Source of the DNA: Polynucleobacter sp. 78F-HAINBA
GTDB taxonomy: Bacteria > Pseudomonadota > Gammaproteobacteria > Burkholderiales > Burkholderiaceae
Direction of reading: 5' to 3'
Assembly: GCF_018882325.1 (NCBI RefSeq)
Contig: NZ_JACVOQ010000002.1
Coordinates: 124,001-188,000, forward strand
DNA: 64,000 nucleotides
Positions 18,211 through 28,194 of this stretch are shown piece after piece (the first letter of the stretch is position 1; the number at the start of each line of letters is the position of its first letter). Both the position numbers and the translations under genes were made by a program. The notes under the pieces are model-generated. The model saw only the letters and a list, made by a program, of their open reading frames with translations, did not search any database and had not been told where the DNA came from.

Positions 18211-19677
18211 TTATGACGAGCAGCTAACTGCAATAGCTTGCATATCGATGGGCGGAGGATTTGAGTACTGCTCAAATGCTTCTTGTTCATCAAACGGATG
18301 CATCAGTATCTGTTGCAATGTTTGAACTTCAGAAAAATCGTCCTGCTGGGCTTTTTCAATAGCGGTTTGAGCCAAATAATTTCGTAGGATGTATTTTGGA
18401 TTGACTTGGTTCATCAATCCTTTTCTTTCTGCATCACTCAAAGACTCAGATTGCAGTCTATTAATGTAGTCAGTAAACCATTGATCGATGCTCTCACGAT
18501 CAACAAACTCATTTCTCAGCATGATCTCTATCAGCTTGGAATCTTTCTTTAGATTACTGAGGTTGCGAAAGAAATTAGTGAAATCTACCTTTGAGTCATG
18601 CATCGCTTGCAGGAGACGCTCAATTAATCCGACGTCACCATCTTCTATTGACTGCAAACCTAGTTTGGAGCGGAATAGCTGTTGCCACTCTTTTGCATAA
18701 ATTACTGGAAATTCTTCGAGCGCGGAGCGGAGAAGGTCTTGAGATTCTTCTGCGGAATGCTCGAGCTCCAGCAATGGGAGCATTGCGCTAGCAAGGCAGG
18801 CCATATTCCAATGCATGATTTGAGGTTGGCGATGATAAGCGTATCGACCACCAAGATCGCTATGGTTGCAGATATGATCAATTTCAAAGTGATCTAAGAA
18901 GCCAAAAGGCCCATAGTCGATAGTAAGCCCGAGGACGCTAATATTGTCACTGTTTAAAACGCCATGACAAAATCCAACAGATTGCCACTGGGCAACCAAT
19001 TTAGCATTACGAGCACTAATCTCTTTGAATAGATTGAGATAGGGGTCTTTGGTGGTAAGACACTCTGGATAGAATTCAGAAATCAGGAGATCAGCCAATT
19101 CTTTCAGACGCACAATATTTTGTAATGATGCAAAGTGCTCAAAGTGTCCAACCCGAATAAAGCTTGGGGCAATGCGAGAGCATACCGCTGCGGTTTCCAT
19201 GGTCTCTCGCCTAACGGCTTGCTTCGATCCCACTAATGCAAGAGCTCGACTGGTAGGAATGCCAAGAGCATGCATTGCTTCACTACATAAGAACTCGCGA
19301 ATAGACGATCTCAAAACTGCTCTGCCATCCCCCATTCTGGAATAGTGAGTTCTACCGGCACCTTTTAATTGGAGTTCGAGATTATTGATATCTCCAAGCA
19401 AAATAGCGCGACCATCACCAAGCTGTCCTGCCCACGAGCCAAACTGATGGCCGCTATAGACTGTAGAAATTGGCTTTGAAAATTCCAACTCTCCAACATT
19501 GAGTTGATTTCCTGCTAATACTCCTAGCCACTCAGGGTCTTTGGGAAAGTTATTCACCCCAAGTTCCATTCCAACTAGCTTAGCGACAGAAGGCGAAAAT
19601 GCCACCCAATAGGGGTTCGGTAGCGGAGTAGGTTGGGTAGGCTGACAGACATCATCGCCACGCAGATTAAAGGGCAT
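18211..19677 (-). CDS. selO: Protein adenylyltransferase SelO
   Basis: Pseudokinase-fold enzyme that transfers AMP to serine, threonine or tyrosine of target proteins under oxidative stress. The 488-residue product has the family blocks SPYSGHQFGSWAGQLGDGRA-like (around residues 78-95), GAGRTHYSRMGDGRAVLRSS, SDNISVLGLTIDYGPFGFLD and RYAYHRQP. The C-terminus ends in CSS, so a cysteine is used where many eukaryotic SelO have selenocysteine. It heads a run with msrB, matching a redox theme. Confidence 0.93.
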   Translation of the reverse strand: MPFNLRGDDVCQPTQPTPLPNPYWVAFSPSVAKLVGMELGVNNFPKDPEWLGVLAGNQLNVGELEFSKPISTVYSGHQFGSWAGQLGDGRAILLGDINNLELQLKGAGRTHYSRMGDGRAVLRSSIREFLCSEAMHALGIPTSRALALVGSKQAVRRETMETAAVCSRIAPSFIRVGHFEHFASLQNIVRLKELADLLISEFYPECLTTKDPYLNLFKEISARNAKLVAQWQSVGFCHGVLNSDNISVLGLTIDYGPFGFLDHFEIDHICNHSDLGGRYAYHRQPQIMHWNMACLASAMLPLLELEHSAEESQDLLRSALEEFPVIYAKEWQQLFRSKLGLQSIEDGDVGLIERLLQAMHDSKVDFTNFFRNLSNLKKDSKLIEIMLRNEFVDRESIDQWFTDYINRLQSESLSDAERKGLMNQVNPKYILRNYLAQTAIEKAQQDDFSEVQTLQQILMHPFDEQEAFEQYSNPPPIDMQAIAVSCSS

Positions 19678-19732
19678 ATTTTGTATTCTATGGGTAATTC
19701 ACAAGCATCGCAGAAGCCTCTAAAATGACCCT

Positions 19733-20215
19733 ATGACAAATAAAGTACAACTGAATGCGGCAACTCAGCTTGCCAATCTGGGCGAAGAACTCAATGTTCC
19801 TTTTTTAAAGCTACTTGGCGTGCGTCTGATCAGCGCCGAGATGGGTAAAGGGGAAATACTCCTAGCCCTCAAGCCTGAGCACACCAATACTTGGGACGTC
19901 GCCCATGGCGGCGTATTGCTTACTCTGATGGACGTTGCTATGGCGGTGGCTGCGCGTTCTAGTGATCCTAGCGATCGAAGCGTTGTAACTGTGGAGATGA
20001 AGAATAACTTTATGCAGGCTGCCAATGGCATCTTGAGGGTAAAAGCAGATACTGTTCGACGTACAGCTACGATGGCCTTTTGTGAGGCTAAGCTCTATAA
20101 CGATCAAGGTGAAATCTGCTGTATGGCAACAGGTACATTCCAATTTCTAAAACGACTGGCTACTAAAGATGCAAATGGTGAGCGAGTAGTAAACGAAGAC
20201 TCGCGTCAGAAGTAA
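19733..20215 (+). CDS. PaaI family hot-dog thioesterase
   Basis: A 160-residue single-domain hot-dog protein with the PaaI signature AHGGVLLTLMDVAMAVAAR (HGG at 58-60, Asp67). Related proteins hydrolyse aromatic or medium-chain acyl-CoA esters. It is divergent from selO (55 bp between starts) and convergent with the NRDE gene. Substrate is not predictable. Confidence 0.85.
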   Translation: MTNKVQLNAATQLANLGEELNVPFLKLLGVRLISAEMGKGEILLALKPEHTNTWDVAHGGVLLTLMDVAMAVAARSSDPSDRSVVTVEMKNNFMQAANGILRVKADTVRRTATMAFCEAKLYNDQGEICCMATGTFQFLKRLATKDANGERVVNEDSRQK

Positions 20216-20236
20216 AAATTTAACCGTATTGATTGC

Positions 20237-21094
20237 TTATACAGAGAGATTGGATCCTGGAGCGGCGCTGAGTTCTCCAGTAACAACATCATGACCCACG
20301 GTGCCATTCGCATCGAAACGTCTTTCTACCATCTCAAACTGACCATCCTTGCGAACACGCAAAATAGTGCTTGAACGCGTTCCGTAAGAGGGCGTCTTAA
20401 TGAATGCAGCAGATAAGGCTTTCTCCCAATCTGGGTTTACGCCAGTACTCGGCAACTCTTGAGTGCTTGCTTCATGTGTATCTGCTAGTACACGTAAATA
20501 GTGATCCGCATTTTTAAGTTGTCCACTGTCCATAGCCAATGTTTGAGCAAACGCCGCTACTCGATGATTCACTTTAGGCCATGGGGTATCGAGCATGGCA
20601 TTCGATAGACCGTAGACTCCGGGGCTCAGCGCTTGCTCAGGAAATACTTTTCTTGGGCGAATGTTTTGACCCATCATGAGGCGATTGCTGACCCAGTGCA
20701 TTTCTGCATTCTCTGGATCACTGAGATCTGCCATTAATAGATTGAATCCGTTGTACTGCTCGAACCGTTTTGCATTTTCTTGTATATAAGCATGGGGTTT
20801 GTGCTGGCCTGTCAGATAGCGTAGGCTGAGCTCTCCCCGTGTTCTTGCATCGGGATTTTTTTCACTCGGTGCCCTGACATTGGTGAGGGCAGCAAAGCGG
20901 CCGTTCTTGGTAAAGCCAAGCCATGTTCCGGGGCTGCCCAATACATCTGCTCTATCTTTTCCTGCTAAGACATGAGGGTGCTCTGACCACCATCCCATTG
21001 GATCGGTATCGCGCTCATAAAATTCATCTCGATTCGCCGCTACAACCAAAGGGTAGTCTGGGTGTGATTTCCAGGCGAAGAGAATTAGGCACAT
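20237..21094 (-). CDS. NRDE family protein (TANGO2-like)
   Basis: A 285-residue protein starting MCLILFAW with the eponymous AANRDEFYERDT motif and Cys2 positioned as a possible N-terminal nucleophile. Homologues in eukaryotes (TANGO2) are linked to heme trafficking or lipid metabolism; bacterial function is unsettled. It follows ygfZ on the same strand after 27 bp. Confidence 0.9.
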   Translation of the reverse strand: MCLILFAWKSHPDYPLVVAANRDEFYERDTDPMGWWSEHPHVLAGKDRADVLGSPGTWLGFTKNGRFAALTNVRAPSEKNPDARTRGELSLRYLTGQHKPHAYIQENAKRFEQYNGFNLLMADLSDPENAEMHWVSNRLMMGQNIRPRKVFPEQALSPGVYGLSNAMLDTPWPKVNHRVAAFAQTLAMDSGQLKNADHYLRVLADTHEASTQELPSTGVNPDWEKALSAAFIKTPSYGTRSSTILRVRKDGQFEMVERRFDANGTVGHDVVTGELSAAPGSNLSV

Positions 21095-21121
21095 AACAAA
21101 TTAATTAGTACGGTAATGAAA

Positions 21122-22129
21122 TTAAATTTCTATTAAAGGGTAAGGCAATTGGTCTATTTTTAACACAGGGCCATTACTCATAGCTAGGTGGATTTGTCCT
21201 GACTCAAGTGCATCTAACTTGCACTCCACCTGAAGATCAATGCGATCTGGATGGCTTGGGTTGCTAGCCACCAGAACTACCATACCGCATGGTTGGCTAG
21301 CGTCACCATCATGGAATAACTCAACACCAGGCTTTGCGAGATCTAAGGACAATTCACCTGCCTCTGTATGTGCTAGCTGAAGTCGGCGCTTTACTGCACC
21401 ACGATATTGACTCCGAGCAACGATTTCTTGGCCCGGGTAACAACCTTTTTTGAAATCTACTCCAGCAACTGATTCAAAATTAATCATCTGCGGAACAAAT
21501 TGTTCTTGGGTGGCCAGCACAATACGCGGAATTGCGCTCAACACCTCTAAAGAATTCCACTGCATGAGGGCGGCCCCATCATCTGAAGATATATTGGAAT
21601 CTGACCTTCTTTTTGCAATCAGAGTGCGCTGAAAGGATTGTCCTTCAGCAAGTACATCGGGCATTCGCAATGCGAGAGCATCCTTGGGTAAGGCAATCGA
21701 TTGCTCGCCTTGTGCGTTTTGGTAGGAGCCAAATACATCCCATTCGTTTGAAACATCCAGCACCTTTACCTTTGAGCGCAGAACGTACATCGCCAATCGT
21801 TTAGCAGTGCTGGCTGCAATATCTTTGGAGATGAAAAGAGCAAAACGATCATCGGAATCGGCAGACTCTGGAAACAAGGCAAGCCAAGCGCTGGCTAAAA
21901 GCCGCCCCTTGGGATTGCAATAACCAACCAGGCGAACAGCTGTAGGACCTTGCGCCGTTTCACCTGAAAGGGTTCGTTTTAGGCTGACTACGGAATTACT
22001 TAATTGGCCCTGTAGCAAGGCTGCAGCATCGGGACCCTCAACTAGGATCAAACCCCAATTGGTTAGGGCGGTTAATCCGTGATTTAGGCTAATTGCGGGC
22101 ATTAAGGTGTTTTCTGAACTTTGGGTCAT
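21122..22129 (-). CDS. ygfZ: Folate-binding protein YgfZ
   Basis: Folate-dependent protein that helps repair or assemble certain Fe-S enzymes such as MiaB. The 335-residue protein has the GcvT-like fold and the diagnostic KKGCYPGQEIVARSQYRG (227-244), with Cys230 essential in E. coli. It is divergent from mltG with only 19 bp between the proposed starts, so the two promoters must overlap each other's coding sequence. Confidence 0.93.
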   Translation of the reverse strand: MTQSSENTLMPAISLNHGLTALTNWGLILVEGPDAAALLQGQLSNSVVSLKRTLSGETAQGPTAVRLVGYCNPKGRLLASAWLALFPESADSDDRFALFISKDIAASTAKRLAMYVLRSKVKVLDVSNEWDVFGSYQNAQGEQSIALPKDALALRMPDVLAEGQSFQRTLIAKRRSDSNISSDDGAALMQWNSLEVLSAIPRIVLATQEQFVPQMINFESVAGVDFKKGCYPGQEIVARSQYRGAVKRRLQLAHTEAGELSLDLAKPGVELFHDGDASQPCGMVVLVASNPSHPDRIDLQVECKLDALESGQIHLAMSNGPVLKIDQLPYPLIEI

Positions 22130-22148
22130 GTGCTTTTATCATAGCTCG

Positions 22149-23225
22149 ATGAGCAGAAAATTTCAGAGAAGAACTCTATTTACAAAGCATTCAAATTGTG
22201 GGGCATGGAAATCCTATGTACTCTACTTGGCTGGCTTTCTTATTCTTCTATATGGAGCCATCTTCTTATGGCCGGTTGTGCCGGGTGCATCCAATATTCC
22301 GGGGGCTTCCGCATACAAAGTCAAGATTGCCTCTCAATCGGGTCTATCGGCCATTTCAAGCCAGCTATCCGAGCAAGGTGTAGCCACTAATCCGCTAACT
22401 CTACAGATCGCAGCAAGAGCGCTATTTGTTGGCTCCAAGCTAAAGCCGGGTACCTATCTATTGGCACCCCGTGCAAGCTTAGGAAATGTTTTGCTGCAAG
22501 TTGCCCGTGGTGACCGGGTCAGGGAGAGTGTTGCCATTATTCCCGGCATGACCATCTGGCAGCTGAGAAGCCTAATAGATGGTCATCCAGCACTGATTCA
22601 TCAAACCAAGGGCATGAGCTCTAAAGAATTGCTTCAGGCTATTGGTCTTTCTTATCCTGGAGATGAGGGTCTTTTCTATCCGGATACCTATATTTTTGAT
22701 CCAGACGACTCAGATATATCAATTTATCGTCGGGCATCCCAAGCCATGCAAAAGCAACTGACATCCGCCTGGGAACAAAAAGATGCTACTTCGCCATTAA
22801 AAAACCCATACGAGCTCCTCATTTTGGGGTCTATCGTTGAAAAAGAGACGGGACGATCTAGCGATAGATCTCTGGTTGCAGCGGTCTTTGTTAATCGCCT
22901 CAAGATCAATATGCCCCTTCAGACCGATCCGACCGTAATTTACGGTATTGGCCCTAAATTTGACGGCAATCTTCGAAAAGCGGATTTGCGTAAAGACAGT
23001 CCCTACAATACTTATATGCACAAAGGTTTAACACCAACGCCAATAGCAATGCCGAGCAAGGAATCTCTTCAAGCTGTGATGCATCCAGCTAAAAGTGATG
23101 CTATTTATTTTGTCGCTCGTGGTGATGGCAGTAGCCATTTTTCCAAAACCTTAAAAGAGCATGAAAATGCTGTTGATCAATTTCAACGCAAACGCAATGT
23201 AACTACTAAATCGAATTCACAGTAA
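22149..23225 (+). CDS. mltG: Endolytic murein transglycosylase MltG
   Basis: Membrane-anchored enzyme that cuts nascent peptidoglycan strands. From ATG 22149 the product has 358 residues with one N-terminal membrane segment (about 22-44), a LysM-like part, and the catalytic SIVEKETGR (228-236) followed by [11 protein letters not shown] longer frame reaches 22107 but would run into ygfZ; neither start has a strong ribosome binding site. It is followed by tmk five bases later, the frequent mltG-tmk-holB order. Confidence 0.93.
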   Translation: MSRKFQRRTLFTKHSNCGAWKSYVLYLAGFLILLYGAIFLWPVVPGASNIPGASAYKVKIASQSGLSAISSQLSEQGVATNPLTLQIAARALFVGSKLKPGTYLLAPRASLGNVLLQVARGDRVRESVAIIPGMTIWQLRSLIDGHPALIHQTKGMSSKELLQAIGLSYPGDEGLFYPDTYIFDPDDSDISIYRRASQAMQKQLTSAWEQKDATSPLKNPYELLILGSIVEKETGRSSDRSLVAAVFVNRLKINMPLQTDPTVIYGIGPKFDGNLRKADLRKDSPYNTYMHKGLTPTPIAMPSKESLQAVMHPAKSDAIYFVARGDGSSHFSKTLKEHENAVDQFQRKRNVTTKSNSQ

Positions 23226-23230
23226 TTCTT

Positions 23231-23869
23231 ATGACAACTCCATTTCCAGGTTATTTCATTAGCTTTGAAGGCATCGATGGTGCAGGGAAGAGCACGCATA
23301 TTGACTCCTTTGCCAAGCTATTAAAAAAACGATATCCAGATCGTGATGTTGTTATGACAAGAGAGCCGGGTGGTACTCGGTTAGGCGAGCAACTACGCTC
23401 CTTATTGCTTGATGCCCCCATGAATCTAGAAACCGAAGCGTTGTTGATGTTTGCGGCACGTCGGGAACATATTGCGCAAGTAATTGAGCCGGCACTAAAG
23501 GCTGGAAAGATTGTTATTTCCGATCGCTTTACTGATGCTAGTTTTGCTTATCAAGGCGGTGGTCGTGGCTTAAGTTTAGAGAAGTTAAATGATTTAGAGC
23601 GTTGGGTGCAGGGTCGTCCAGATGGCTCTTTACTACAACCTAATCTCACCTTCTTATTTGACTTACCCGGTTCTGTTGCTGAGGCCAGAAGATCTAAGGT
23701 GAGGGCGCCAGATAAGTTTGAGAAGATGGATTTAGATTTTTTTGAAAAGGTTCGCCAGGAATATCTCCGCAGAGCAAAGGCGGATCCAAAACGCTTTTTT
23801 TTAGTAGATGCCACTCGTACACCAGATGTGATTTGGAATGATCTTGAATCATTGGAGATCAAGCTGTAA
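23231..23869 (+). CDS. tmk: Thymidylate kinase
   Basis: Phosphorylates dTMP to dTDP. The 212-residue protein has the P-loop [11 protein letters not shown] (12-22), a TREPGG motif and [16 protein letters not shown]. It directly abuts holB: the holB ATG follows the tmk TAA with no spacer, implying translational coupling. Confidence 0.96.
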   Translation: MTTPFPGYFISFEGIDGAGKSTHIDSFAKLLKKRYPDRDVVMTREPGGTRLGEQLRSLLLDAPMNLETEALLMFAARREHIAQVIEPALKAGKIVISDRFTDASFAYQGGGRGLSLEKLNDLERWVQGRPDGSLLQPNLTFLFDLPGSVAEARRSKVRAPDKFEKMDLDFFEKVRQEYLRRAKADPKRFFLVDATRTPDVIWNDLESLEIKL

Positions 23870-25015
23870 ATGGTTGATCTGATGTTTCCACATGAGTCTG
23901 CGAAAAAAATAGCCCCTTGGCTTGAGCCTGTCTGGGATGGAATGAATTTTTCTTCATTCCCTAATGCCGTTCTAATCCATGGCCAATCCGGCATTGGCAA
24001 GTTCGAGTTTTCTATTGAATTGGCTAAGGCGCTTTTATGTGAGGCCACTGAAGGTGCAAAGCCCTGCAATCACTGTGAGGCTTGCCGGTGGTTTGACTCA
24101 GCCAACCATCCAGACTTTATTGCACTTGTCCCTGAAACACATCGCAAACTTTTACCTCATGGTGATTTCGATTCTGAATCTGACTCACCTAAAAAAACAA
24201 AGGCGAGTCAAATTGATGGTGATGGTGATGCACCTGAGAAAAAAGAGAAGAAAAGTATTTCAATTGAAGATGCACGAAGTGCAATTGAAGGACTTTCAAT
24301 TGGGACGCACCGCGGAGGAAATCGCGTCATCTTAGTTTATCCATTAGAAATGCTCAGGGCAGACTCTGCAAATACTTTACTCAAATCTCTTGAAGAGCCG
24401 CCAAAAAATACAATCTTTATATTGCTAGCTGATCGCCTCGATCGCGTCTTGCCAACAATTCGATCACGCTGTCGCTTGTTGTCAGCACCACGCCCAGATC
24501 GAATCAGTGGATTGAATTGGTTGCGCAATCAACTCGCCTCAGTTCCTGGTATGAAAATTAGTGATGCTGATATTGAGTCTATTTATGACGAGCAGGGTGG
24601 GGCGCCCTATGCCGTTTTGGATTCATTAATTGCTCGTCACAATAAAGATGAAAAAGATGAGCTCACCATTGCAATTCAAGCATCGCGGTATTTATTGCAG
24701 TCGATGTCGCAGGGCGCTCGGATTAATTGGTTAGATGCTGCTGATAAGACGCAAAAAGCGCGTTATTCGGTTTTGCTAGCCACAATGCAACGCTGGGTCT
24801 CGGACCTGCAAAGTTGCACTCAAATGGGTTCGCCTCGCTATTACCCCAAACATGAAGCGACGATAAAGACTCTCGCTCAACAAGCACGCCTTCCCAAGCT
24901 ACTGCGTTTCTGGAAGTCCTTAATACAGGCGCGCCGCCATGAAAATCACCCTCTGGCCACTCGCATTCAGCTCGAAGCCTTGCTTTCCCAATACCAACAG
25001 GTATTTGAAGACTAA
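23870..25015 (+). CDS. holB: DNA polymerase III subunit delta'
   Basis: Clamp-loader subunit. The 381-residue protein has a P-loop remnant GQSGIGKFEF (38-47), where Phe replaces the usual Thr/Ser, so ATP hydrolysis is unlikely, as in other delta' subunits. A zinc module follows (Cys58, Cys66, Cys69, Cys72), then LLKSLEEPPKNTIFIL (sensor region). Residues about 98-128 are a charged low-complexity insert rich in Asp, Ser and Lys between conserved blocks. It sits between tmk and tatD. Confidence 0.93.
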   Translation: MVDLMFPHESAKKIAPWLEPVWDGMNFSSFPNAVLIHGQSGIGKFEFSIELAKALLCEATEGAKPCNHCEACRWFDSANHPDFIALVPETHRKLLPHGDFDSESDSPKKTKASQIDGDGDAPEKKEKKSISIEDARSAIEGLSIGTHRGGNRVILVYPLEMLRADSANTLLKSLEEPPKNTIFILLADRLDRVLPTIRSRCRLLSAPRPDRISGLNWLRNQLASVPGMKISDADIESIYDEQGGAPYAVLDSLIARHNKDEKDELTIAIQASRYLLQSMSQGARINWLDAADKTQKARYSVLLATMQRWVSDLQSCTQMGSPRYYPKHEATIKTLAQQARLPKLLRFWKSLIQARRHENHPLATRIQLEALLSQYQQVFED

Positions 25016-25026
25016 AATGGCGAGTC

Positions 25027-25815
25027 ATGTTTATAGACTCCCATTGCCACCTCGATTTCCCAGAATTTCAAACTCGCTTACCTGAGGTTTTGGCCAATAT
25101 GGCCGCCTGCAAGGTGAGCCATGCACTTTGCGTTTCAGTTGATATTCCTGATTTTCCTAATGTGAAAAAACTTGCCGAGGACCATGCTCATTTGTATGCC
25201 TCTGTGGGGGTGCATCCTGATTACGAAGATACGCCAGAACCTAGCTTTGAATTCCTAGCTGAAGAGGCAAAACACCCCAAAATTATTGCCATTGGTGAAA
25301 CTGGGCTTGATTACTATCGCATGGGCGATAGAAGCTATGAATCCATGGAATGGCAAAGAGAGCGTTTCAGAACCCATATCCGAGCAGCTATTGCATCTAA
25401 AAAGCCCCTCATCATCCATACGCGTTCATCTTCAGCAGATACGCTTCGAATCCTCAAAGAAGAGGGTGCTGATCAAATTGGTGGCGTAATGCACTGCTTT
25501 ACAGAATCTACCGAAGTTGCCAAGGCGGCCATGGAAATGGGCTTTTACATCTCTTTTTCTGGAATTGTGACCTTTAAGAGCGCAAAAGATCTTCAGGAAA
25601 CTTGTAAGCAAGTGCCTCTAGAGCGCATGCTGATTGAAACAGATTCACCGTATTTAGCGCCAATTCCATATCGCGGTAAGACTAATGAGCCTGCCTGGGT
25701 CTCTAAAGTTGGTGAATTTATTGCGGATTTGAAGGGCGTCTCAATTGAGACACTTGCGGCACAAACTTCTAGTAATTTTTTCCAATGTTTTCATATAAAT
25801 AGACCGATTTCATGA
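25027..25815 (+). CDS. TatD family metal-dependent hydrolase
   Basis: Amidohydrolase-fold DNase-type protein of 262 residues. Metal motifs are DSHCHLD (4-10), GETGLDYYR, LIIHTRSSSADT, GGVMHCFTES and IETDSPYLAP. It follows holB, the usual context in proteobacteria (tmk-holB-tatD/ycfH). Its last bases overlap the ankyrin gene start. Confidence 0.93.
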   Translation: MFIDSHCHLDFPEFQTRLPEVLANMAACKVSHALCVSVDIPDFPNVKKLAEDHAHLYASVGVHPDYEDTPEPSFEFLAEEAKHPKIIAIGETGLDYYRMGDRSYESMEWQRERFRTHIRAAIASKKPLIIHTRSSSADTLRILKEEGADQIGGVMHCFTESTEVAKAAMEMGFYISFSGIVTFKSAKDLQETCKQVPLERMLIETDSPYLAPIPYRGKTNEPAWVSKVGEFIADLKGVSIETLAAQTSSNFFQCFHINRPIS

Positions 25816-26513
25816 GAAATTCATTTAAATTAAATTGCGCATTTAGTGCTGCTTTTCTAGGCCTCTCTAGCCTTGTATTCGCTCAAACAGCAGATCAAAT
25901 TGCTGATTTCACTAAAGCGGCAAAATTTGACGACGTCTCAGAGGTTCAGTCCCTAATTAAGGCTGGAGTTAGCCCTAATACACTGGATCCCAAAGGCAAT
26001 CCGATGTTGATTGTTGCCATTCGGGATAAGTCCCTCAAGGTTGTAGACCTGCTGATTGCCAACCCTGCAACAGATATCAATCTAACCAATAAAAGCGGTG
26101 AAAACCCACTAATGATGGCGTCTATTGAGGGCGAACTCCCTTTGGTAGAGACCTTGGTGCTTAAGAAGAAAGCCGATGTGAATAGGTCTGGTTGGGCGCC
26201 TTTACATTACGCCTGTACCACTGGGAAGCTTAGTGTCGCTCAATTCTTGGTTGCCAATGGCGCCAAAGTTAACGCGCTAAGCCCCAGCGAAACAACGCCC
26301 TTAATGATGGCCGTCAGCTCCGGAAACGATCAGCTAATTAAGTTCTTATTGGATAACGGCGCTGATTTGAAGATGCGTAACCATGAAGGCTATTCAGCAA
26401 TTGATGTAGCTGCGTTATTTAGCAAAGAAGATATACGTGAGGGTTTGATTTCTCGTTGGCAGAAGCTCTATAAGCAGCCATATCCAGGCGGCCCCATAAA
26501 GAGCCCCACATAA
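25812..26513 (+). CDS. Secreted ankyrin-repeat protein
   Basis: A 233-residue protein with a Sec leader (1-24, ending VFAQ) and about five ankyrin repeats spanning residues 28-215. The clearest are near 128-157 (GWAPLHYACTTGKLSVAQFL) and 160-190 (TTPLMMAVSSGNDQLIKFLL). It is presumably periplasmic and may mediate protein contacts; no enzymatic domain is visible. The ATG overlaps the tatD stop by four bases. The partner is unknown. Confidence 0.88.
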   Translation: MRNSFKLNCAFSAAFLGLSSLVFAQTADQIADFTKAAKFDDVSEVQSLIKAGVSPNTLDPKGNPMLIVAIRDKSLKVVDLLIANPATDINLTNKSGENPLMMASIEGELPLVETLVLKKKADVNRSGWAPLHYACTTGKLSVAQFLVANGAKVNALSPSETTPLMMAVSSGNDQLIKFLLDNGADLKMRNHEGYSAIDVAALFSKEDIREGLISRWQKLYKQPYPGGPIKSPT

Positions 26514-26545
26514 CTGACATAAGTATTACTTGCGTATAATCATTA
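26514..26545 (+). promoter_or_regulatory. Candidate sigma-70 promoter for the potassium channel gene
   Basis: Perfect -10 box TATAAT at 26535-26540 with CTGACA (26514-26519) as a -35 candidate, spaced by only 15 bases. It begins immediately after the ankyrin gene stop and about 60 bases before the channel ATG. The short spacing lowers confidence. Confidence 0.5.
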
Positions 26546-26598
26546 TTATGTCAAATAAGAAATGTAACTAAGAAAGCATCCTCAAATAAGCACTTCGT

Positions 26599-27138
26599 AT
26601 GGACCTCATTGATCATTTCATCAAACTTCCAGGTTTTAGTAGCCTACCTAGTTTCAGCACCCTGTTCTCTGAAATTAATACGGATATGGGCAATAGTGAG
26701 ATTTGGTTTGTATTGATTCTGGCTTGCCTCATGCTGACATTGCATGGCGTTGCTGTTTTGATGATTGCAGGCGCATTTCACTGGCTGGATCGCAAACTTG
26801 AAAATAAGCGCATATACGGAGCAAATTTCCTGTCCTATTTCATTGCCATTTTGTTGATCATTGGTAGTCATTTCATAGAAATTGTGGCCTGGTCTTATAT
26901 CTGCGTTGCTTTACAGGTCTTCCCAACCAATCCACAAACCTTCTACTTTGCAGGCGAAATGTACACCACGGTTGGATATGGTGATTACACGCTATCAGAG
27001 CGTTGGAGAATCCTGCCTATCATCATCTCCTTCTCAGGCATCTTTGCGGTCTCAATGTCTGGCGCTGCCTTGTATTCCATGATGGGCGCCTTATTAAACC
27101 GGTCAAACCAGAATCCAAAGTCCGGAGCTGGATTCTAA
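26599..27138 (+). CDS. Small potassium channel family protein
   Basis: A 179-residue inner-membrane protein with hydrophobic segments near 35-60, 76-103 and 137-165. The canonical K+ selectivity filter TTVGYGDY (123-130) lies before the last segment. There is no RCK/TrkA or cyclic-nucleotide domain, so gating cannot be read. The layout fits the Ion_trans_2 family. It probably has its own promoter. Confidence 0.85.
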   Translation: MDLIDHFIKLPGFSSLPSFSTLFSEINTDMGNSEIWFVLILACLMLTLHGVAVLMIAGAFHWLDRKLENKRIYGANFLSYFIAILLIIGSHFIEIVAWSYICVALQVFPTNPQTFYFAGEMYTTVGYGDYTLSERWRILPIIISFSGIFAVSMSGAALYSMMGALLNRSNQNPKSGAGF

Positions 27139-27165
27139 AAAAGACTCATTTGAATTGTTTCAAGC

Positions 27166-28194
27166 CTAATTAAGCAGCTTTGCTTTATCAATAGGCGCCT
27201 TTTGCTTAAAGACTAGCTCCAAAACGCGTCCATTGGACTCCAGGGAGCGCATTCTGCCAGGTAGCCAATCGAGGTCCCTGGCAAGCCAAATATCAACCTG
27301 GCGCTTGTATGGGTCGTTTTCACGCTGCATGAGCGCGTAATGGCGATTCACTGACTTCCCTAGGCTTGGAATAGCCTCCGACTCTTCTTCGCCATAACTC
27401 TTAAATTGCCACATTTCAAGCGTGTTGTAGTCGACCACAGGAAGCGCCCTAATACTTCCAGCATCATCAATTTTGTCGCTGCCATTTAGCAGGGAGGCAA
27501 ACTGGAACATCAGGCTAAATCGATCCTGGGTTCCTGGCAATAAATCGGGGGTAAATTCTGGCTTCTCAGAAAAGTACATCTTCCCTACTCCATTCCGATC
27601 TCGATCGAATCTTGAGTAACGCGGGGGTTTTGTTCCGCGTTGCGTCCAGTAGATAGAGGGGGCAACTCCGTACGCATCGACCGAGCCGCGGGATTCAAAT
27701 ACAAATGGGCCAACAACTGCGTAAGGTATGTTGATATAGAGACGGTAGTTATTACCCTCAGCAATCCAGTCCAGTTGCGCAGTTTGATAGAGTTGCCCAT
27801 CAACATAGGCATCGAAGTAATAGGTTCCAGAATCTGGAAGACGAAATGCTTGGCCAGATTGATTGCCTAATGCCCCCTGCTCTCCTTTGCCTGCATCTGA
27901 AATCGGATCTGCAGATACAGCATTGGGTTTCTTGGGTGTAGATTTTTTCTTTGGTGCGCTGCTAAGTTGAATCTTTTTAGGCGGCTCAATACGAAGTTCT
28001 GTTTTGATAATCAGGTCTTCAGCAATCGGAGGCGTACTACCGAAAGAAAAGAAAGGAAGGCCAAAAAATAAAATCAGGTGTCCAAGGACGGATAGAAAAA
28101 TGGCGGCAATCAGAATCCACAGAGATCTTCTGCGTATAGATTGGAATAAATTACCAAATGAATCAATCAAGAAATTAATGCTCGATAAATTCAA
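27166..28194 (-). CDS. DUF3108 family envelope protein
   Basis: A 342-residue protein with one N-terminal membrane anchor (about 23-50), a proline/lysine-rich linker (70-110) and a periplasmic DUF3108 domain (for example GTYYFDAYVDGQLYQTAQL). Function of the family is unknown. The given start is TTG at 28194, inside the yqiA-like gene; another TTG at 28170 is possible, and no ATG is suitably placed. It is the last gene of the minus-strand run from hyi. Confidence 0.78.
   Translation of the reverse strand: MNLSSINFLIDSFGNLFQSIRRRSLWILIAAIFLSVLGHLILFFGLPFFSFGSTPPIAEDLIIKTELRIEPPKKIQLSSAPKKKSTPKKPNAVSADPISDAGKGEQGALGNQSGQAFRLPDSGTYYFDAYVDGQLYQTAQLDWIAEGNNYRLYINIPYAVVGPFVFESRGSVDAYGVAPSIYWTQRGTKPPRYSRFDRDRNGVGKMYFSEKPEFTPDLLPGTQDRFSLMFQFASLLNGSDKIDDAGSIRALPVVDYNTLEMWQFKSYGEEESEAIPSLGKSVNRHYALMQRENDPYKRQVDIWLARDLDWLPGRMRSLESNGRVLELVFKQKAPIDKAKLLN

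Noticed and set aside
23551-24069. 172-codon minus-strand frame across tmk and holB
   Set aside because: Antisense to two conserved, coupled genes; composition looks like a shadow of their codons.
27139-27165. Short TTGAA/TTCAA repeat between the potassium channel and DUF3108 genes
   Set aside because: Stem too short and no T run for a terminator.
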